Part shown: piece by piece, positions 12,708 to 23,552 of the stretch
How positions within the stretch are numbered: the stretch's first letter is position 1
How the letters are laid out: every line of letters starts with the position of its first letter
Origin: Cerioporus squamosus
Taxonomy: Eukaryota; Basidiomycota; Agaricomycetes; Polyporales; Polyporaceae
NCBI GenBank assembly: GCA_022592435.1
Contig: JABYQS010000040.1
Location: 182,393-246,392, forward strand
DNA: 64,000 bases
Direction of reading: 5' to 3'
Position numbers and translations under genes: made by a program
Notes under the pieces: generated by a model
Told to the model about the DNA's origin: nothing
Databases searched by the model: none
What the model saw: only the letters and a program-made list of their open reading frames with translations

Positions 12708-15409
12708 ATGCATACTCCTACTGATACATCCTTCACGACGCTTGACGCCATTGCGGCGAGTCAAGAAGGTCCTTCTGGCTTCCGGGTCGGAAACTTCTCC
12801 ATCGACGAATACCGACCTATCAAGGTGGTGGTGGTCGGTGCCGGCTTTAGCGGGATCTTAGCTGGTATCAGGTATACTATGGCTAGACGTTCTCAATCAC
12901 TCGAGCGAGGCTGATTAGGACCGTTCCAGGTTTCCGCAGAAGATTCCCGGAATCGATCTGACTATCTACGAGAAGAGTGCAGGGGTTGGTGGAGTATGGT
13001 ATAGCCACAAGTACCCGTAAGCACGAGTTCTTCGATAGAGCGCTCTTACCGACACAATCATGACCAGCGGGGTCGCCTGCGACATACCGGCTTTCTGCGT
13101 ATGTGGTGTTTTCCCTCCGTAGCATGAGGCCCGACTAATGACACGTCCGACTAGTATCAATATTCGTTTGAGGACAAGGTGCGTACTCTCAGCTGAGTGT
13201 TGGTCACCTAACGGCTCACGCACTGCTAACTCACTCTCGAAACCTATCTTCAGCGAGACTGGTCATCCTTCTACGCCCCTGGACGCGAGATTCAACAGCA
13301 CCTTCAAGAGGTCGTCGACAAGTACAAGGTCTCCAAGTACTTGAAACTGCAGCATGAAGTCATTCACGCCGCGTACGACGAGCCATCCGGGAAGTGGCAC
13401 TTGCGAATTCGTCGCGCGAACTTGAACGGTGACGGGTACGAGGTGATTGAGGACCATGCGGACGTTCTGGTCAATGCGCTCGGTACCCTCGGCCGATGGA
13501 AGCTACCGGAGATCGATGGCATCGCAGACTTCCGCGGTGAGCTGTACCATACTGCCCAGTTCGATCCTCCGGACGGTTCGTGGGAGACGGTGGCGGAGAG
13601 ATGGAAGAACAAGAAAGTCGGTGTCATAGGTGTAGTGAGTACTTGATCGTCAACTCAGTCATAGCGATCGTATCTCACTTTGTACGATCAGGGTTCGTCG
13701 GCGGTCCAAGTAGTGACGGCCCTACAACCAAGGGTTGCAAAGATAGTCAACTTCGGCAGAGGTCAAACGTGGCTCTCGCCTCCCGTCGCAGCCGACATGT
13801 TGCCCACGTTACTCGGGCGTGAGGAAGGCATTGCGGGAGGAAATGGTGGGCCGGTTCCGAACTCCCAGTGTACAGATCGATTCTTAAAGTCCTCGATGGT
13901 CTTCCCGCATAGTCTTCTTCAGTGCTGAAGAACGCGAACGCTTTCAGAGAGATCCAAGCTACTTCAGGAGCATCAGACATGCCCTCGAGGACAGATCCAA
14001 TGTGCGTTTACCCTCACTTCCCTGGTCTCACTGTTCGGTTTCTGAATTCATCGGCTTCAGTCTCTGCACTCCGTCACGCAGAAAGGGAGCCAGCTTCAGT
14101 CGATGCTGCATGCACTATTTAAGGACGTCATGGAGAAGAAGCTTGCTGCGAAGCCTTGGATTGCGGAGACGCGTGAGTGACCCATTCGTCCACAGTTGAT
14201 GCCGGCTTGAATGTTACCCGTAGTGATTCCCGGGTTCTCTGTGGGTTGCAGACGTGTGTCGCCCGGTCTCGACTATCTCGATGCTCTCTGTGCGGACAAC
14301 GTGAGCCTTGCTCAATCTTTTCATAGTCACTATGGACTCTGACGAGTCTCCGCTCTTAGGTCGACTTCGTCAGCAGTCCGATCGACGCGTTCACTGACAC
14401 GGGGGTCAAGACTCAAGACGGAGCGCACCACAACCTAGACCTTTTATTCTGTGCAACAGGTACGCCCGCATCGCGGCATCCTGCTCCCTCATTGACACCA
14501 TCTTGATCACTTTCAGGCTACGATACCTCCTGGAAACTGCCATTGGACATCGTCGGTCGGAACGGCGTCAAACTCAATGACAAGTGGAAGGACTATCCGA
14601 CCTCATACCTCTCGATCTGCGTCGACGACTTCCCGAACATGTTCATGTGTCTCGGACCTAACGCGTTCTTTGGTACAGGCTCACTGATCCCGATGATCGA
14701 GGCGACAATCATGTATGCCGTGCAAGCCACCGCCAAGATGCAGCGCGAGCGGCTCAAGAGCATCGAAGTCAGAAGGGAGGCAGTGCGCGACTTCCAAGAA
14801 TATCTCGAGGTGCGTCTGCCCCTTGCCTTCCGATCGCTTCCAGATCTACTGAACGACGTCGCACTGGCACTGGCAGAGTTACTTCGAGAAGGTAAATTCT
14901 CGGTGTCGCAGCCGCGCAACGTGTGGTAACCTCCTTTGCTTTCGCAGACAGTATTCAACGAGCAATGTCGCTCCTGGTACAAGATGGGCAAGGCGGACGG
15001 TCCTATAGTCGGACTGTGGCCTGGTGAGCACATACAAGTTCGACTTGTCGTCTGCGAGGCTCATAGTACCAAGGTTCCACTCTCCACGCCGTTAAGGCCC
15101 TCCAGCATCCTCGTTGGGAAGACTTCCAGTACGAGCAGATCGATATCGGTGTACGCAACCGGTTTTATTGGCTGGGAGACGGGCAATCGTACAGCCAAAA
15201 GACGTTGACGGGCGACAGTGAGTCCTCGCATGCACATGCTCTGCATGCATGCTAACAAGTTCCCCCAGAAGCGTGGTACCTTCGGGAGGATTGCATTGAT
15301 AGGCCGCCCGGTGAGCTGTGTCAACCCTCGCGTGTCAACGCCATGCCCTCACGAATTGATAGTTCCAGCCGAGTATAATCTATGTACGGTTTTGTCGCAC
15401 GATAAGTAA
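12708..15409 (+). CDS. FAD/NADPH-dependent monooxygenase, copy 3
   Basis: Third tandem paralogue, complete. ATG 12708 opens MHTPTDTSF; the alternative at 12639 is GTG and lies before the TATA box. Motifs: VVVGAGFSG (FAD), GVGGVWYSHKYP (Val replaces Thr of GGTW), RDWSSFYAPG, FRGELYHTAQF, GVIGV joined over an intron to GSSAVQ (NADPH), and DDFPNMFMCLGPN. The last exon begins with VPAEY and runs to TAA 15407-15409, giving a tail about 11 residues longer than copies 1 and 2. Each of the three copies has its first Rossmann motif in the opening exon and an intron inside the NADPH motif, so they arose by tandem duplication after those introns were fixed. The stop lies only 45 bp from the convergent F-box gene. 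Confidence 0.9.
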
Positions 15410-15454
15410 CCACCTTGTATGTCCGTTGCCTGAACCATTCGTGACGATACTACC

Positions 15455-17173
15455 TTACTGCACGCCTCCAATCTGAAGCATCTGCACGACGTATAGAACG
15501 GCAGTCCACGCTTCGCGCCCTTCCTGTATCTTTATCCGGCGAGCGGCTTCAAGCTCCTCCCTTATCTCGTCGTCTTCGTTCGCGGGAGTGACCTTGTGGA
15601 TCGGGAGCATTCGGCACTCGCCTTGAACGTCGAGGTTCGGAAACATCCGCCAGACGGCTATGGCAGTCGCCTCTGGGTCGTGGATCTTCATCTCTTCCAT
15701 GAGGTAGAACGACAGCCGTCGCAGTGAGCCCTGGGAGGGCAGTGCGTGGTCGGGCGACATGCCAGCGGGGACGCTGTCGTCCAGGTGCGGAAGGAGGAGG
15801 GTGTGCAGGTGAGGAGAGTGCTTGGCGAAGTGCGCGAGACCTGCAAGCGTGGTCGCTGACGTTGTGATACCGCCGTCGAGCGCGAAAGAGGTCAGTTGTG
15901 GCCACGCTTTTGCGATCGCCTCGAACGAGGAGTCCTCGATGACCAGATTCGTGTCTCTGACGAGCAGGGAGAACACCTGGAGATTGCGCAGGTTGAAGAG
16001 AGGCTCCACGAGCTCCGATAAATGCAAGGTCTCGGGCTCGAACCCCGTTGGCTCCGGCAGGAGTTCGATCATGAAGGACTTGAGGGACTTGAGCATCGGG
16101 ACGATCATAGCAAATCCCTGCTGCCACGCAGATGACGGCGCGAACGAGCAGATCTCCAGCGACTCGAGCGGGGAGACGACGCATGCGAGGAGCCTCGACG
16201 CGTCCTCTGGGACCTCGCATATGATCGACAGGTCCTTGAGCGCACGGAACCCGGTGACGGAAAGACGTTCGGCAGGGGAGAACTTCACGTGGATCTCGCG
16301 CAGCTGTTCGAGCGTGGTTATCTCCGCGAGAGCCTGGATGGTCGCCGTGTCCGAAATCTCGAGCGAGCCAAGTTCCAGCCTGCGCAGCCGGTGCTTCAGG
16401 CCCTCGGCCGCCGTGCGGAGCGGGCCGGGGAACTCGAGCATCGTGAGCCTGAGCTCATCGAGCTCCGGGCAGTCCGTGCACCCGGTGCGGAGCAGCATGC
16501 TCACTGCTGCTTCCTGCCGCGCATACGGGCCCCAGTCCGCGGCACGCCACGAGCAGAAGAAGTTGAGCTTCCTGAGGGACGGGGAGAGGAAGAGGAGGAT
16601 CGACGTCTGGTGGGGGTCGTGGAGCGCGTACGAAAGGGTCCGCAGGCGGGGAAAGAGGTCCTGGAACCGCCCGCGGGACTTGCGCATGAGGTGCAGCCAT
16701 ACGGACTGGTCGATGCGCATGTCGCTGACTTGGTCGAGGCGGACCTCGCGGATGAGCGCAGCGTACTGACAGAAACGTGCCCAGTTCTCCGGGGATATCT
16801 CGTCGGTCAGGATCTGGGATGAGATGTGTGAGCTCGCACGAAAATCCTCAGTGAGAGATGCGGCACATACGTATTTGAACTTCTCCTGCGGCGGCTGTGC
16901 AGTCTCCCCCATCGTCCTCAGGGGCTCGAGAACGAACCACAAGGGGAAGAGATCGGGGAGAGAAGACCAGAGGACGGCAAGAGCGGGATCCGCGAAGGTC
17001 TTGCAGACCTGGGCCGCGCGAGCCAGAGTCGCTTCTTCGACACCGGGTTTGTTTTCTTCCGCATCAACGGGCAAGGTGGGGGGCGGGCGATGCAGGTAGG
17101 AGAATACGTCGTGCAACAGGTCAACGTTGAAGAGGACTCTGTGCGACACAGGGCTGGCGGTAACTGTATCCAT
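15455..17173 (-). CDS. F-box/LRR-like protein 1
   Basis: F-box-like protein, probably a substrate adaptor for an SCF ubiquitin ligase. ATG at 17173. The N-terminal segment (residues about 10-70: VLFNVDLLHDVFSYL, then ARAAQVCKTFADPALAVLW) is the degenerate F-box common in Agaricomycetes. The remainder is a run of Leu-rich helix/strand units (LRTLSYAL, LRKLNF, LRRLELGSLEI, RALKDLSI, LHTLLLPHLDD). The frame is open across 572 codons, but bases just after KFKY form a 57 bp in-frame intron: the decayed copy at 25.4 kb has a stop in the same place and needs splicing there. The spliced product is 553 residues. Target proteins are unknown. Confidence 0.8.
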   Translation of the reverse strand: MDTVTASPVSHRVLFNVDLLHDVFSYLHRPPPTLPVDAEENKPGVEEATLARAAQVCKTFADPALAVLWSSLPDLFPLWFVLEPLRTMGETAQPPQEKFKYVCAASLTEDFRASSHISSQILTDEISPENWARFCQYAALIREVRLDQVSDMRIDQSVWLHLMRKSRGRFQDLFPRLRTLSYALHDPHQTSILLFLSPSLRKLNFFCSWRAADWGPYARQEAAVSMLLRTGCTDCPELDELRLTMLEFPGPLRTAAEGLKHRLRRLELGSLEISDTATIQALAEITTLEQLREIHVKFSPAERLSVTGFRALKDLSIICEVPEDASRLLACVVSPLESLEICSFAPSSAWQQGFAMIVPMLKSLKSFMIELLPEPTGFEPETLHLSELVEPLFNLRNLQVFSLLVRDTNLVIEDSSFEAIAKAWPQLTSFALDGGITTSATTLAGLAHFAKHSPHLHTLLLPHLDDSVPAGMSPDHALPSQGSLRRLSFYLMEEMKIHDPEATAIAVWRMFPNLDVQGECRMLPIHKVTPANEDDEIREELEAARRIKIQEGREAWTAVLYVVQMLQIGGVQ

Positions 17174-17915
17174 CGCCCGTACTTAGTTGCGATGGGGCAT
17201 GAGATGGTCGAGGACAAAGTGCGAAGTGGCGCGTCGTTGCAGAGTACGGCAGCTCCCGCGCCACCATCTCGATCACTCGTCCAACGATCTTGCAGCGTGC
17301 TAGCTGGGCAAGTTCGAAATGGTCGTATGATAACTATCCAGCACAACAGTGAGAGGGTCATACTTCTTGTTGTCGCCCTGTTAGCTGCAACAAAGCAGGG
17401 CAGGACCGGGTCCATGTAAGTACTCTCTACTTGCGGGCCCGGCCAGTTGACACCAGAGGAAGAGTACGGACACAACAGACAGAACTCGGTACACCGTGGT
17501 CGGGAGCGCGCGTCGAAGACAACGCTGGGGAATTCGAGGTGGCTCATGGGCAACTGCTCTGTCCCTATCCGGATGTGCACAGGCGCCACGCGCCCCGTGT
17601 GTACTCACCGCCCGGTGCTGCGTTAGCCCCAACAGTCACGGTCGTTGAGCACGAGCACAAGCGCTGTGCATGGAGGTAGATCCCGGTACTCGGGGCGGGT
17701 GATGAGCGAAGAGGTATGTATTCCGCCTAGATGACCGGCGCGTCATGTATACACAGTCTCCTGAAACCGGGAACACAATGTACAGCGAGCAAGGAAGGAC
17801 AGTCAGTCGAAAGCGTGGAGCTTGAGCTGAACATACTCACGTCTACTGTCACCGAATCATACACCGACATGTTCGCCTCGAGTTCGAACTCGACAACGGC
17901 CACGCGAGTGTCGAG
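17174..17915. other. Intergenic between F-box 1 and Mrx19-like gene
   Basis: About 0.74 kb between two minus-strand genes. It should carry the F-box 1 promoter and the Mrx19-like 3' UTR. No gene or repeat recognised. Confidence 0.5.
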
Positions 17916-19189
17916 TCACCTTCGAGTCTTCCCGAGTCGCATCTGTGCCTGCTCGAGCGCGCGATACATGCCCGCCGCGAACGTTGAATCCTCGTGCTCG
18001 AGCGCGAGTGTTCTCTGTAGCTCTGGCACCGCGTCTCGCGTCAGGAGTAACTGCTCATCCAGCCCAGACGACCCCAAGGTCAGCTTCGAATCATTCGACC
18101 CGGAGTCCGGCGGCGTGGGCGGAGGACAGGGACTCGGAGAGTACTTGGCGTACACAGCGTCCAGCTGAGAGCTTGGGTCGGGTCGGATCGCACCACGCTG
18201 GAGGAGGGCTTCGAGGTACTCGGAGGACTTGTAGGCTTCCATGTGTACAACAAGACGGAGGGGGCCTGTCAGGCGGGAACACGGCGGGAAAGCACGGGCT
18301 GGCAGACGGAGACGCACCGCGATAATGCGACCACACACGCCATGCGCAGAAGAAGAACGGGAAGTTCGGGATGATCGCTGGGCCAAAGATATCGTCAGCA
18401 AAAGCGCGGGCATGCGGATGTGCATATCGGAGAGGAGAGAGACGCACGGATGAGTTTGAGAGGGAAGGTCAGCGGGGTGACGGCAAGCCAGGTGTAGAAA
18501 CCCTTCTTGTGTCGGGGCCCACGCGAGGAAAGGAGGGAATGCAGGTGGGGAAGGGGAGATTGAAGGGTAGACGGTGGATATGTTAGGGTGATCTGTGTAG
18601 TGCGAGTGCGAATGGGCGGCAAGACGTGCCGTGTGGTAAGTAAGATAATGGACAGACGACGGGGAGACACTGCGTCAATGAATGGAGGCATGTCGAGATA
18701 GTGTGATGCGCACACGTACAACGGGCGTGTCCTCAGTTTTGGATCGCTGAGGGATGAGATCTGAAAGCTTGGGACCGAGGGAGGGGTCGAGCGAGCGGAG
18801 CGCGTGTTCCTCGAAGTCCAGGCGGTCTGCTATGCGCTCGCCATAGAGGAACGCTCTCCGCTGAAGAGTACATCGCGTCAGTTCCAAAGCTGGAGACGTG
18901 ATTGTATCGTTCGGCCGTCCATCCAGAGGGACGTTGCGGGCTTGAGGACAGAGGAAGAGGATAGTGAGCGGACAACACGTACCTTCCAGCTCCCTTCCGC
19001 GGCCTTCCCAAACCCAGCCCATATGTCCGACGCCTTTGCAGTAGCTCGGTTCGTCCATGAGGTAGATTTCTTGGTCTCTGGAGGAGTCACAAAGTGATAG
19101 TAGGTGAGGTTGTGCGGTGCGCGGGTGAGCGGGAGCGCGATGATGCGCAAAGAGCGCGAGCCGCGTACCGCGACATTTGTTGCAGGCAT
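17916..19189 (-). CDS. Mrx19-like mitochondrial K+/H+ exchange-related protein (Mit_KHE1 family)
   Basis: Resembles yeast Mrx19/YDL183c, a mitochondrial inner-membrane protein linked to K+/H+ exchange. Five exons (19189-18983, 18860-18720, 18592-18448, 18377-18318, 18235-17916) sum to 873 nt, giving 290 residues in perfect phase. Family hallmarks: RSLRIIALPLTR and LTYYHF at the N-terminus, WAGFGKAAEGSWK, YGERIADRLDFEE, DPSLGPKLSDL, HKKGFYTWLAVTPLTFP, the hydrophobic IIPNFPFFFCAWRVWSHYR, then YKSSEYLEALLQRGAI and a C-terminal helix ending MRLGKTRR. It is normally a single-copy core gene, so its place in an F-box cluster with decayed copies nearby is odd. The assignment rests on remembered family motifs. 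Confidence 0.82.
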
Positions 19190-19741
19190 TGCGTTTCTGA
19201 CAGAGCGCAAGGGGGCAAATTCAATGAACAGCGGAAGTGGGGGGTAAGTTGTGAAGGGACTGGGCAAGAGTCGGAAGATGAAGGATACTTATGTCGGCCA
19301 TGGACGCGCGGCGTGCTTATTGCCCCCAGCCTTCCCACGGAGCTCGCGACAGTGCGAGCCAAAAGGCGAAGACTGTAAGGAAGGTCTGCGCAGAGTCTGG
19401 ACAGCAGGTAATTCTTGAGGTACTATCAACGATTCGAGTGAGCATCGGTATCCCAAAGGGCGCTGTCACTGATAGCGTCCAGCTTGCAGATCACAAGATA
19501 AACAGACAAACAGACAAACTGCTGGAACGTGGAGAACCTGACCACAAGTTTTATGAGCTGCAAACGTGCGGGCTAGCGAGCTCTCGGACAAGAAAAAGTG
19601 CAAATACAGTAGGTCCCGCTCAAAACGACCTGCACAGATCGTTGTGAAAACAGCCGCCTTCAATAGCGCACCTACCAGGCACAGTGGCTATGGTCACTTA
19701 CAAAGTCCTAAGCCTCAGCTCCTACCGCGACCGATGCAGTC
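19190..19741. other. Intergenic between Mrx19-like gene and F-box 2
   Basis: About 0.55 kb upstream of the Mrx19-like gene and downstream of F-box 2. No coding or repeat signal that I can support. Confidence 0.5.
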
Positions 19742-21444
19742 TCACTTTGTATCTTCCTCACCTCGATCAGTCGTGTCCCCACAGGACGGCCCCAGCACGC
19801 CATTGCTCTTCCTGAAGCTCCGTTTGCCCGCCGCCGCCAACACCGCCGCCCTCCGCTTCCGAGTCGTATGGGAGGGACCGCCCATGCATCGCGCAGGCGT
19901 ACACATGTCGAGCTTCGGGAACAGGTCTACGAGATGCCTCGCCGCAGACCCGACGTCATCAATTCGTAGTTTGTCGACCAGGTAGAACGAGAGCCTCCGA
20001 AGGGAGGTGTTGATAGGGTACGGCAAGTCGAGATCCGACGCCAAGGCTGTGTGGTCCAAGTGCGGAAGAACGAGAGTGTTGAGCAAGGGACAGTGAGACG
20101 CGAAGGCGGAGAGCGTGCGAAAGGTGGGCGTAGACAGCGAGGGATCAACGTCCAGCCACAAGTTGCGGAGCTGCGGCCATGACTTTGCCATCGTTTCGTA
20201 CAAGGAGTCGTCGCTGACGAGGCCGACCTTGCGGAGTACGAGACAAAACGTCTCCACGGTGCGGATGAGAAGCAGGGGTCGCAGGAGTTCCACGAGCTCG
20301 ATCTCCGAGATGTCCCTGATTGGTTCTCCGCTCGCGCGCGTCTGGGAGGGGACGAACTGGATGATGAGCTCGCGGACGGACTTGAGTAGGAGTGGGGAGA
20401 TGCTGCGAGAGGCCCGCAACCAAGCCGAGACTGAACTCCAGAGTATGATCTGGACGGTGTCCAGAGCAGACAACACGTATTGAAGAAATTGGAGGACGTC
20501 GTCGGCGTCGCCCACGATGAATAGGTCCTTCAGGGAACGGAAACCGGAGAGAGGGATGCTTGCTGCGGTGCGTCTGTGAGGGAGCTTCAGGCGCAAGTCG
20601 TGCAGCTTCTCAAGCTGCGGCAGCGCAGCAAGAGCGCGTATGGCCTCCAGGTCGTCTATCTGATGCGAGTGTGTGAGCTGTAGCGTCTTCAGGGCCTGGA
20701 GACCCGTCGCCGCGCCTTGCAGAGGCAATGAGGACCTGAGGTAGCACAGCTGGAGCTCCCTCAAGGAAGGGCAGGTGGTACACACCGCCCGGAGGAGACG
20801 GTCCACAACTGCTCCCTGTTCTGCATCAGAGGGAGCGGGATTTTGCTTCTCAAACGTGCAGGAGAGCTCCAGGCTCTCCAGGCCAGGAGATAGGAGGGGT
20901 AGGAGCGAGGTCCGGTGAGCGTCCGAGACTTCGTATGAGAGCATCCGCAGACGGGGTAGAACAGAACCGCGCTCTTGCTGCATGTGGTGCACAATGGCAG
21001 GTGGTTTCGAAATGAGGTTGTCGTCCGAGGTGTGGTACCACAGCTCGCGTATGCGGGACCCATATTCGCGGAAACGCTGCCAGTGCTTGGACGTGACCCT
21101 TCCGGTGAGAGTCTAGACGCCGTACAAGTTGAGCGGCGAAAATCAAGTGGAATACGGAGAGAGACTTGTCTTACCTCTCGCCACTCGCTAAACGTGGGCA
21201 AGACATTAAGGAGAGGGACGATGTTCGTCAGAGAATGCCAGAGTATAGAGAGCGCGGGATCCGTGAACGCTTTGCAGATGCGTGCTGCGCGTGCGAGAGT
21301 CCTTGCGTCCACCTTTTCTTCCGGGTCGGGGGGAAACTTCAGTGAGGAGAGCGGTCGTGCGAAGTTCGCCATTATCGCGTGCAGTAGGTCGGGGTTGAGC
21401 AGCACTCGCTCCCGAAGAGAGTCTCGAGATGCAGACTGAACCAT
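19742..21444 (-). CDS. F-box/LRR-like protein 2
   Basis: Paralogue of the neighbouring F-box proteins. ATG 21444; exon 1 is 21444-21175, the intron carries GTAAGA and ends CTAG, exon 2 is 21112-19742. This sums to 546 residues in phase. The F-box-like N-terminus contains RVLLNPDLLHAIM and ARAARICKAFTDPALSILW. It continues with TLTGRVTSKHWQRFREY and Leu-rich units (LRMLSYEV, LESLELS, LKTLQLTH, LNTLVLPHLDH, LRRLSFYLVDKLRI). The tail is basic and Gly/Lys-rich, unlike the other copies. It is closest to F-box 3; the two lie head to tail. The intron sits at the same place in all family members, which supports common descent. Confidence 0.8.
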
Positions 21445-21824
21445 AATCGTTACTGAGAACGCGACGGAGCAAGACGGGGGACACGCGAAGGGCAAGGGGC
21501 GTTGTACCTTTGCAGGTCACGCGTGTCTCTCTCTCTCTGTTCTCTGCGTTTTCCTTTCGTTCGTCCCTCGCACCTCGCCTCAGGTAATGTATTCTTCCAC
21601 ACTGGGTCGTTCACGAGATCATAGAAATTTGGAAGGGCCATGAAATTGTAGGCAGAACGCGTGTCAATGGGAGCCTCATGACACACAGCGTGAAGGGGTT
21701 GCGCGAGAGAGTGGCCGGGGATGAGGACAGAGTGTGTAGTTAAGCAGCACGATTGAGTCTTGACGACTTCCAGACGTGAACGGTTTGCCGCCTCCGTGTG
21801 GTTAGCAAACAGAGACCGGCGCGA
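21445..21824. other. Intergenic between F-box 2 and F-box 3
   Basis: 380 bp with a short TCTC run near 21530. It serves as promoter of F-box 2 and 3' UTR of F-box 3. Nothing else seen. Confidence 0.5.
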
Positions 21825-23552
21825 TCACTTCGTCGCATCTTGTATTTCCTTGACCTCCGACAGGACATTCGCCCACAAGACAGCCCCATCCTCTCGCTGC
21901 GCCTCCTTCAGTTGCGCGAAAGTACCCGTCTGCCTCTCGTCCGCCAGCGTCCGCGCGCGCTGCGGAAGCACCGCGGAGGCATGCACGTCGAGCATCGGAA
22001 ACACATTCACCAGGAGTTCCGCAGCGGACCTCGGGTCCCCAATCCGGAGCTGCCCCGCCAGCAAGAACGATAGCCGTCGGAGGGCGGTCTGGGGATGCGA
22101 AGGCGTTAGGTTGTGCGCGACAAATGCGAGCGCTGCGTGGTCGACGTGCGGGAGGACGAGCGTGCGGAGCGAGGGACAGTGCGCTGCGAAGGCGGCGAGC
22201 GTCAGGAAGGTCGGTGTGGACAGCGAGGTGTCGACGTCGATCCAGAACTCCTCGAGGCATGGCCACGCCCTCGCGGCGGTGTCGAACATGTCGTCCTCGT
22301 TGATCAGCCCGACGTGTCGGAGCACGAGGCAGAAGGACTTCAGGTGGCGGATCTGGAAGAGCGGCTGGAGGAGTTCCACGAGTTCGACCTCCGATATGTC
22401 GCGATCATCTTCCCTGCGCCCGCGCGCCGCAATGGGGGTGTGCTGGATGGCGAGTCGCTGGACTGACTTGAGGACTGGGGGAATGCTTGGGTACGCACGC
22501 AGCCAACTCGAGAGCAGGCCGGAGGAGACGAGTTCGACTGTCTCGAGTGCCGACAGAACGCCCTGAAGGAACCTCAGTACATCCTCAGCATCGCCAGTGA
22601 TAGACAGCTCCCTGAGCGAGCGGAAGCCAGAGACGGGTGGGGTCGGGCGTCCGCGAGGAAGCTTGAGGCGTAGGTCGTAGAGCGTCTCCAGCTGGGGCAG
22701 CGCAGCGAGAGCGCGGAGCGTCTCGTATTCTGTTATCTCGAGCGAGTCCGGGAGCTCGAGCATCCGCAGGTTCGTGAGTCCAGTCGCTGCGGTGTGGAGA
22801 GGGAGCGGGTTCCGGAGGAAGCGCAGCTTGAGCTCCCTCAGGGACGGACAGCTGGTGCACACGGCGCCGAGGAGAAGGTCCAGCGCGGCGCCCTGTGCTG
22901 CATTCGACCAGTCTCCTCCCTCCGTGACGTTCGTGCAGTAGAGTTCCAGCCTCTCGAGCGCCGGGGAAAGTAGCAGGAGGAGGGATGTTTTGTGCAGGCC
23001 GGCGAGTGCGTACGAGAGAGTTCGCATGCGGGGCACGAGATGGCTGCGCTCGTGCTGCAACCGGTGCATGATGTGCGGGAAGGCGCACGACTTCGAGAGG
23101 AGGTCGTCGTCTGAGCCGTCGTACCGCAGCTCGCGGATGCGAGACGCGTACTCGCGGAAACGCTGCCAGTGTTCAGGCGTGATCCGTCCGGTAAGATTCT
23201 GAGAGGGATATACCATCAGGGGAGAGCAAGGGCAAGACGAAAACAACCCTACATATCGCGCCCTGGTCGGGACTTGCGTGAATGTCGGCAGCACACGAAG
23301 GAGAGGGAGGAGTCTCGGCAGAGACCGCCAGAGGATGCGCAGCGCAGGCTCTGTCCACGCTTTGCAGACGCAAGCGGCACGGGCCAGGGCCGTTTCGTTC
23401 TGGCCTGGCTTGTGCTCGTCCGGCTTAGGGGGCCACGGCCCCTGTGATGGCGAGGATGCCGGCGGGGTGAAATTTTGGAATATGGTATGCAGTAAGTCGG
23501 GGTTGAGCAGCACTCGATCTTGAGAAGGACCCGGGGCCAGATAACGAGCCAT
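21825..23552 (-). CDS. F-box/LRR-like protein 3
   Basis: ATG at 23552 opens MARYLAPGPSQDR; the longer frame to 23573 starts with TTG and is not used. F-box-like segment RVLLNPDLLHTIFQNF and ARAACVCKAWTEPALRILW, then NLTGRITPEHWQRFREYASR and Leu-rich repeats such as LRMLELPDSLEITE, LRELSITGDAED and LRTLVLPHVDH. A 75 bp stretch after LPTFTQ reads through in frame but sits where F-box 2 has its intron, so the mature product is probably about 550 residues rather than 575. The donor there (GTCCCG) is weak, so retention in some transcripts is possible. Probable SCF substrate adaptor; target unknown. Confidence 0.78.
   Translation of the reverse strand: MARYLAPGPSQDRVLLNPDLLHTIFQNFTPPASSPSQGPWPPKPDEHKPGQNETALARAACVCKAWTEPALRILWRSLPRLLPLLRVLPTFTQVPTRARYVGLFSSCPCSPLMVYPSQNLTGRITPEHWQRFREYASRIRELRYDGSDDDLLSKSCAFPHIMHRLQHERSHLVPRMRTLSYALAGLHKTSLLLLLSPALERLELYCTNVTEGGDWSNAAQGAALDLLLGAVCTSCPSLRELKLRFLRNPLPLHTAATGLTNLRMLELPDSLEITEYETLRALAALPQLETLYDLRLKLPRGRPTPPVSGFRSLRELSITGDAEDVLRFLQGVLSALETVELVSSGLLSSWLRAYPSIPPVLKSVQRLAIQHTPIAARGRREDDRDISEVELVELLQPLFQIRHLKSFCLVLRHVGLINEDDMFDTAARAWPCLEEFWIDVDTSLSTPTFLTLAAFAAHCPSLRTLVLPHVDHAALAFVAHNLTPSHPQTALRRLSFLLAGQLRIGDPRSAAELLVNVFPMLDVHASAVLPQRARTLADERQTGTFAQLKEAQREDGAVLWANVLSEVKEIQDATK

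Noticed and set aside
15822..16769. Long plus-strand frame opposite F-box 1
   Set aside because: Antisense shadow of the LRR-coding strand, low complexity (Ser/Arg), no motif.
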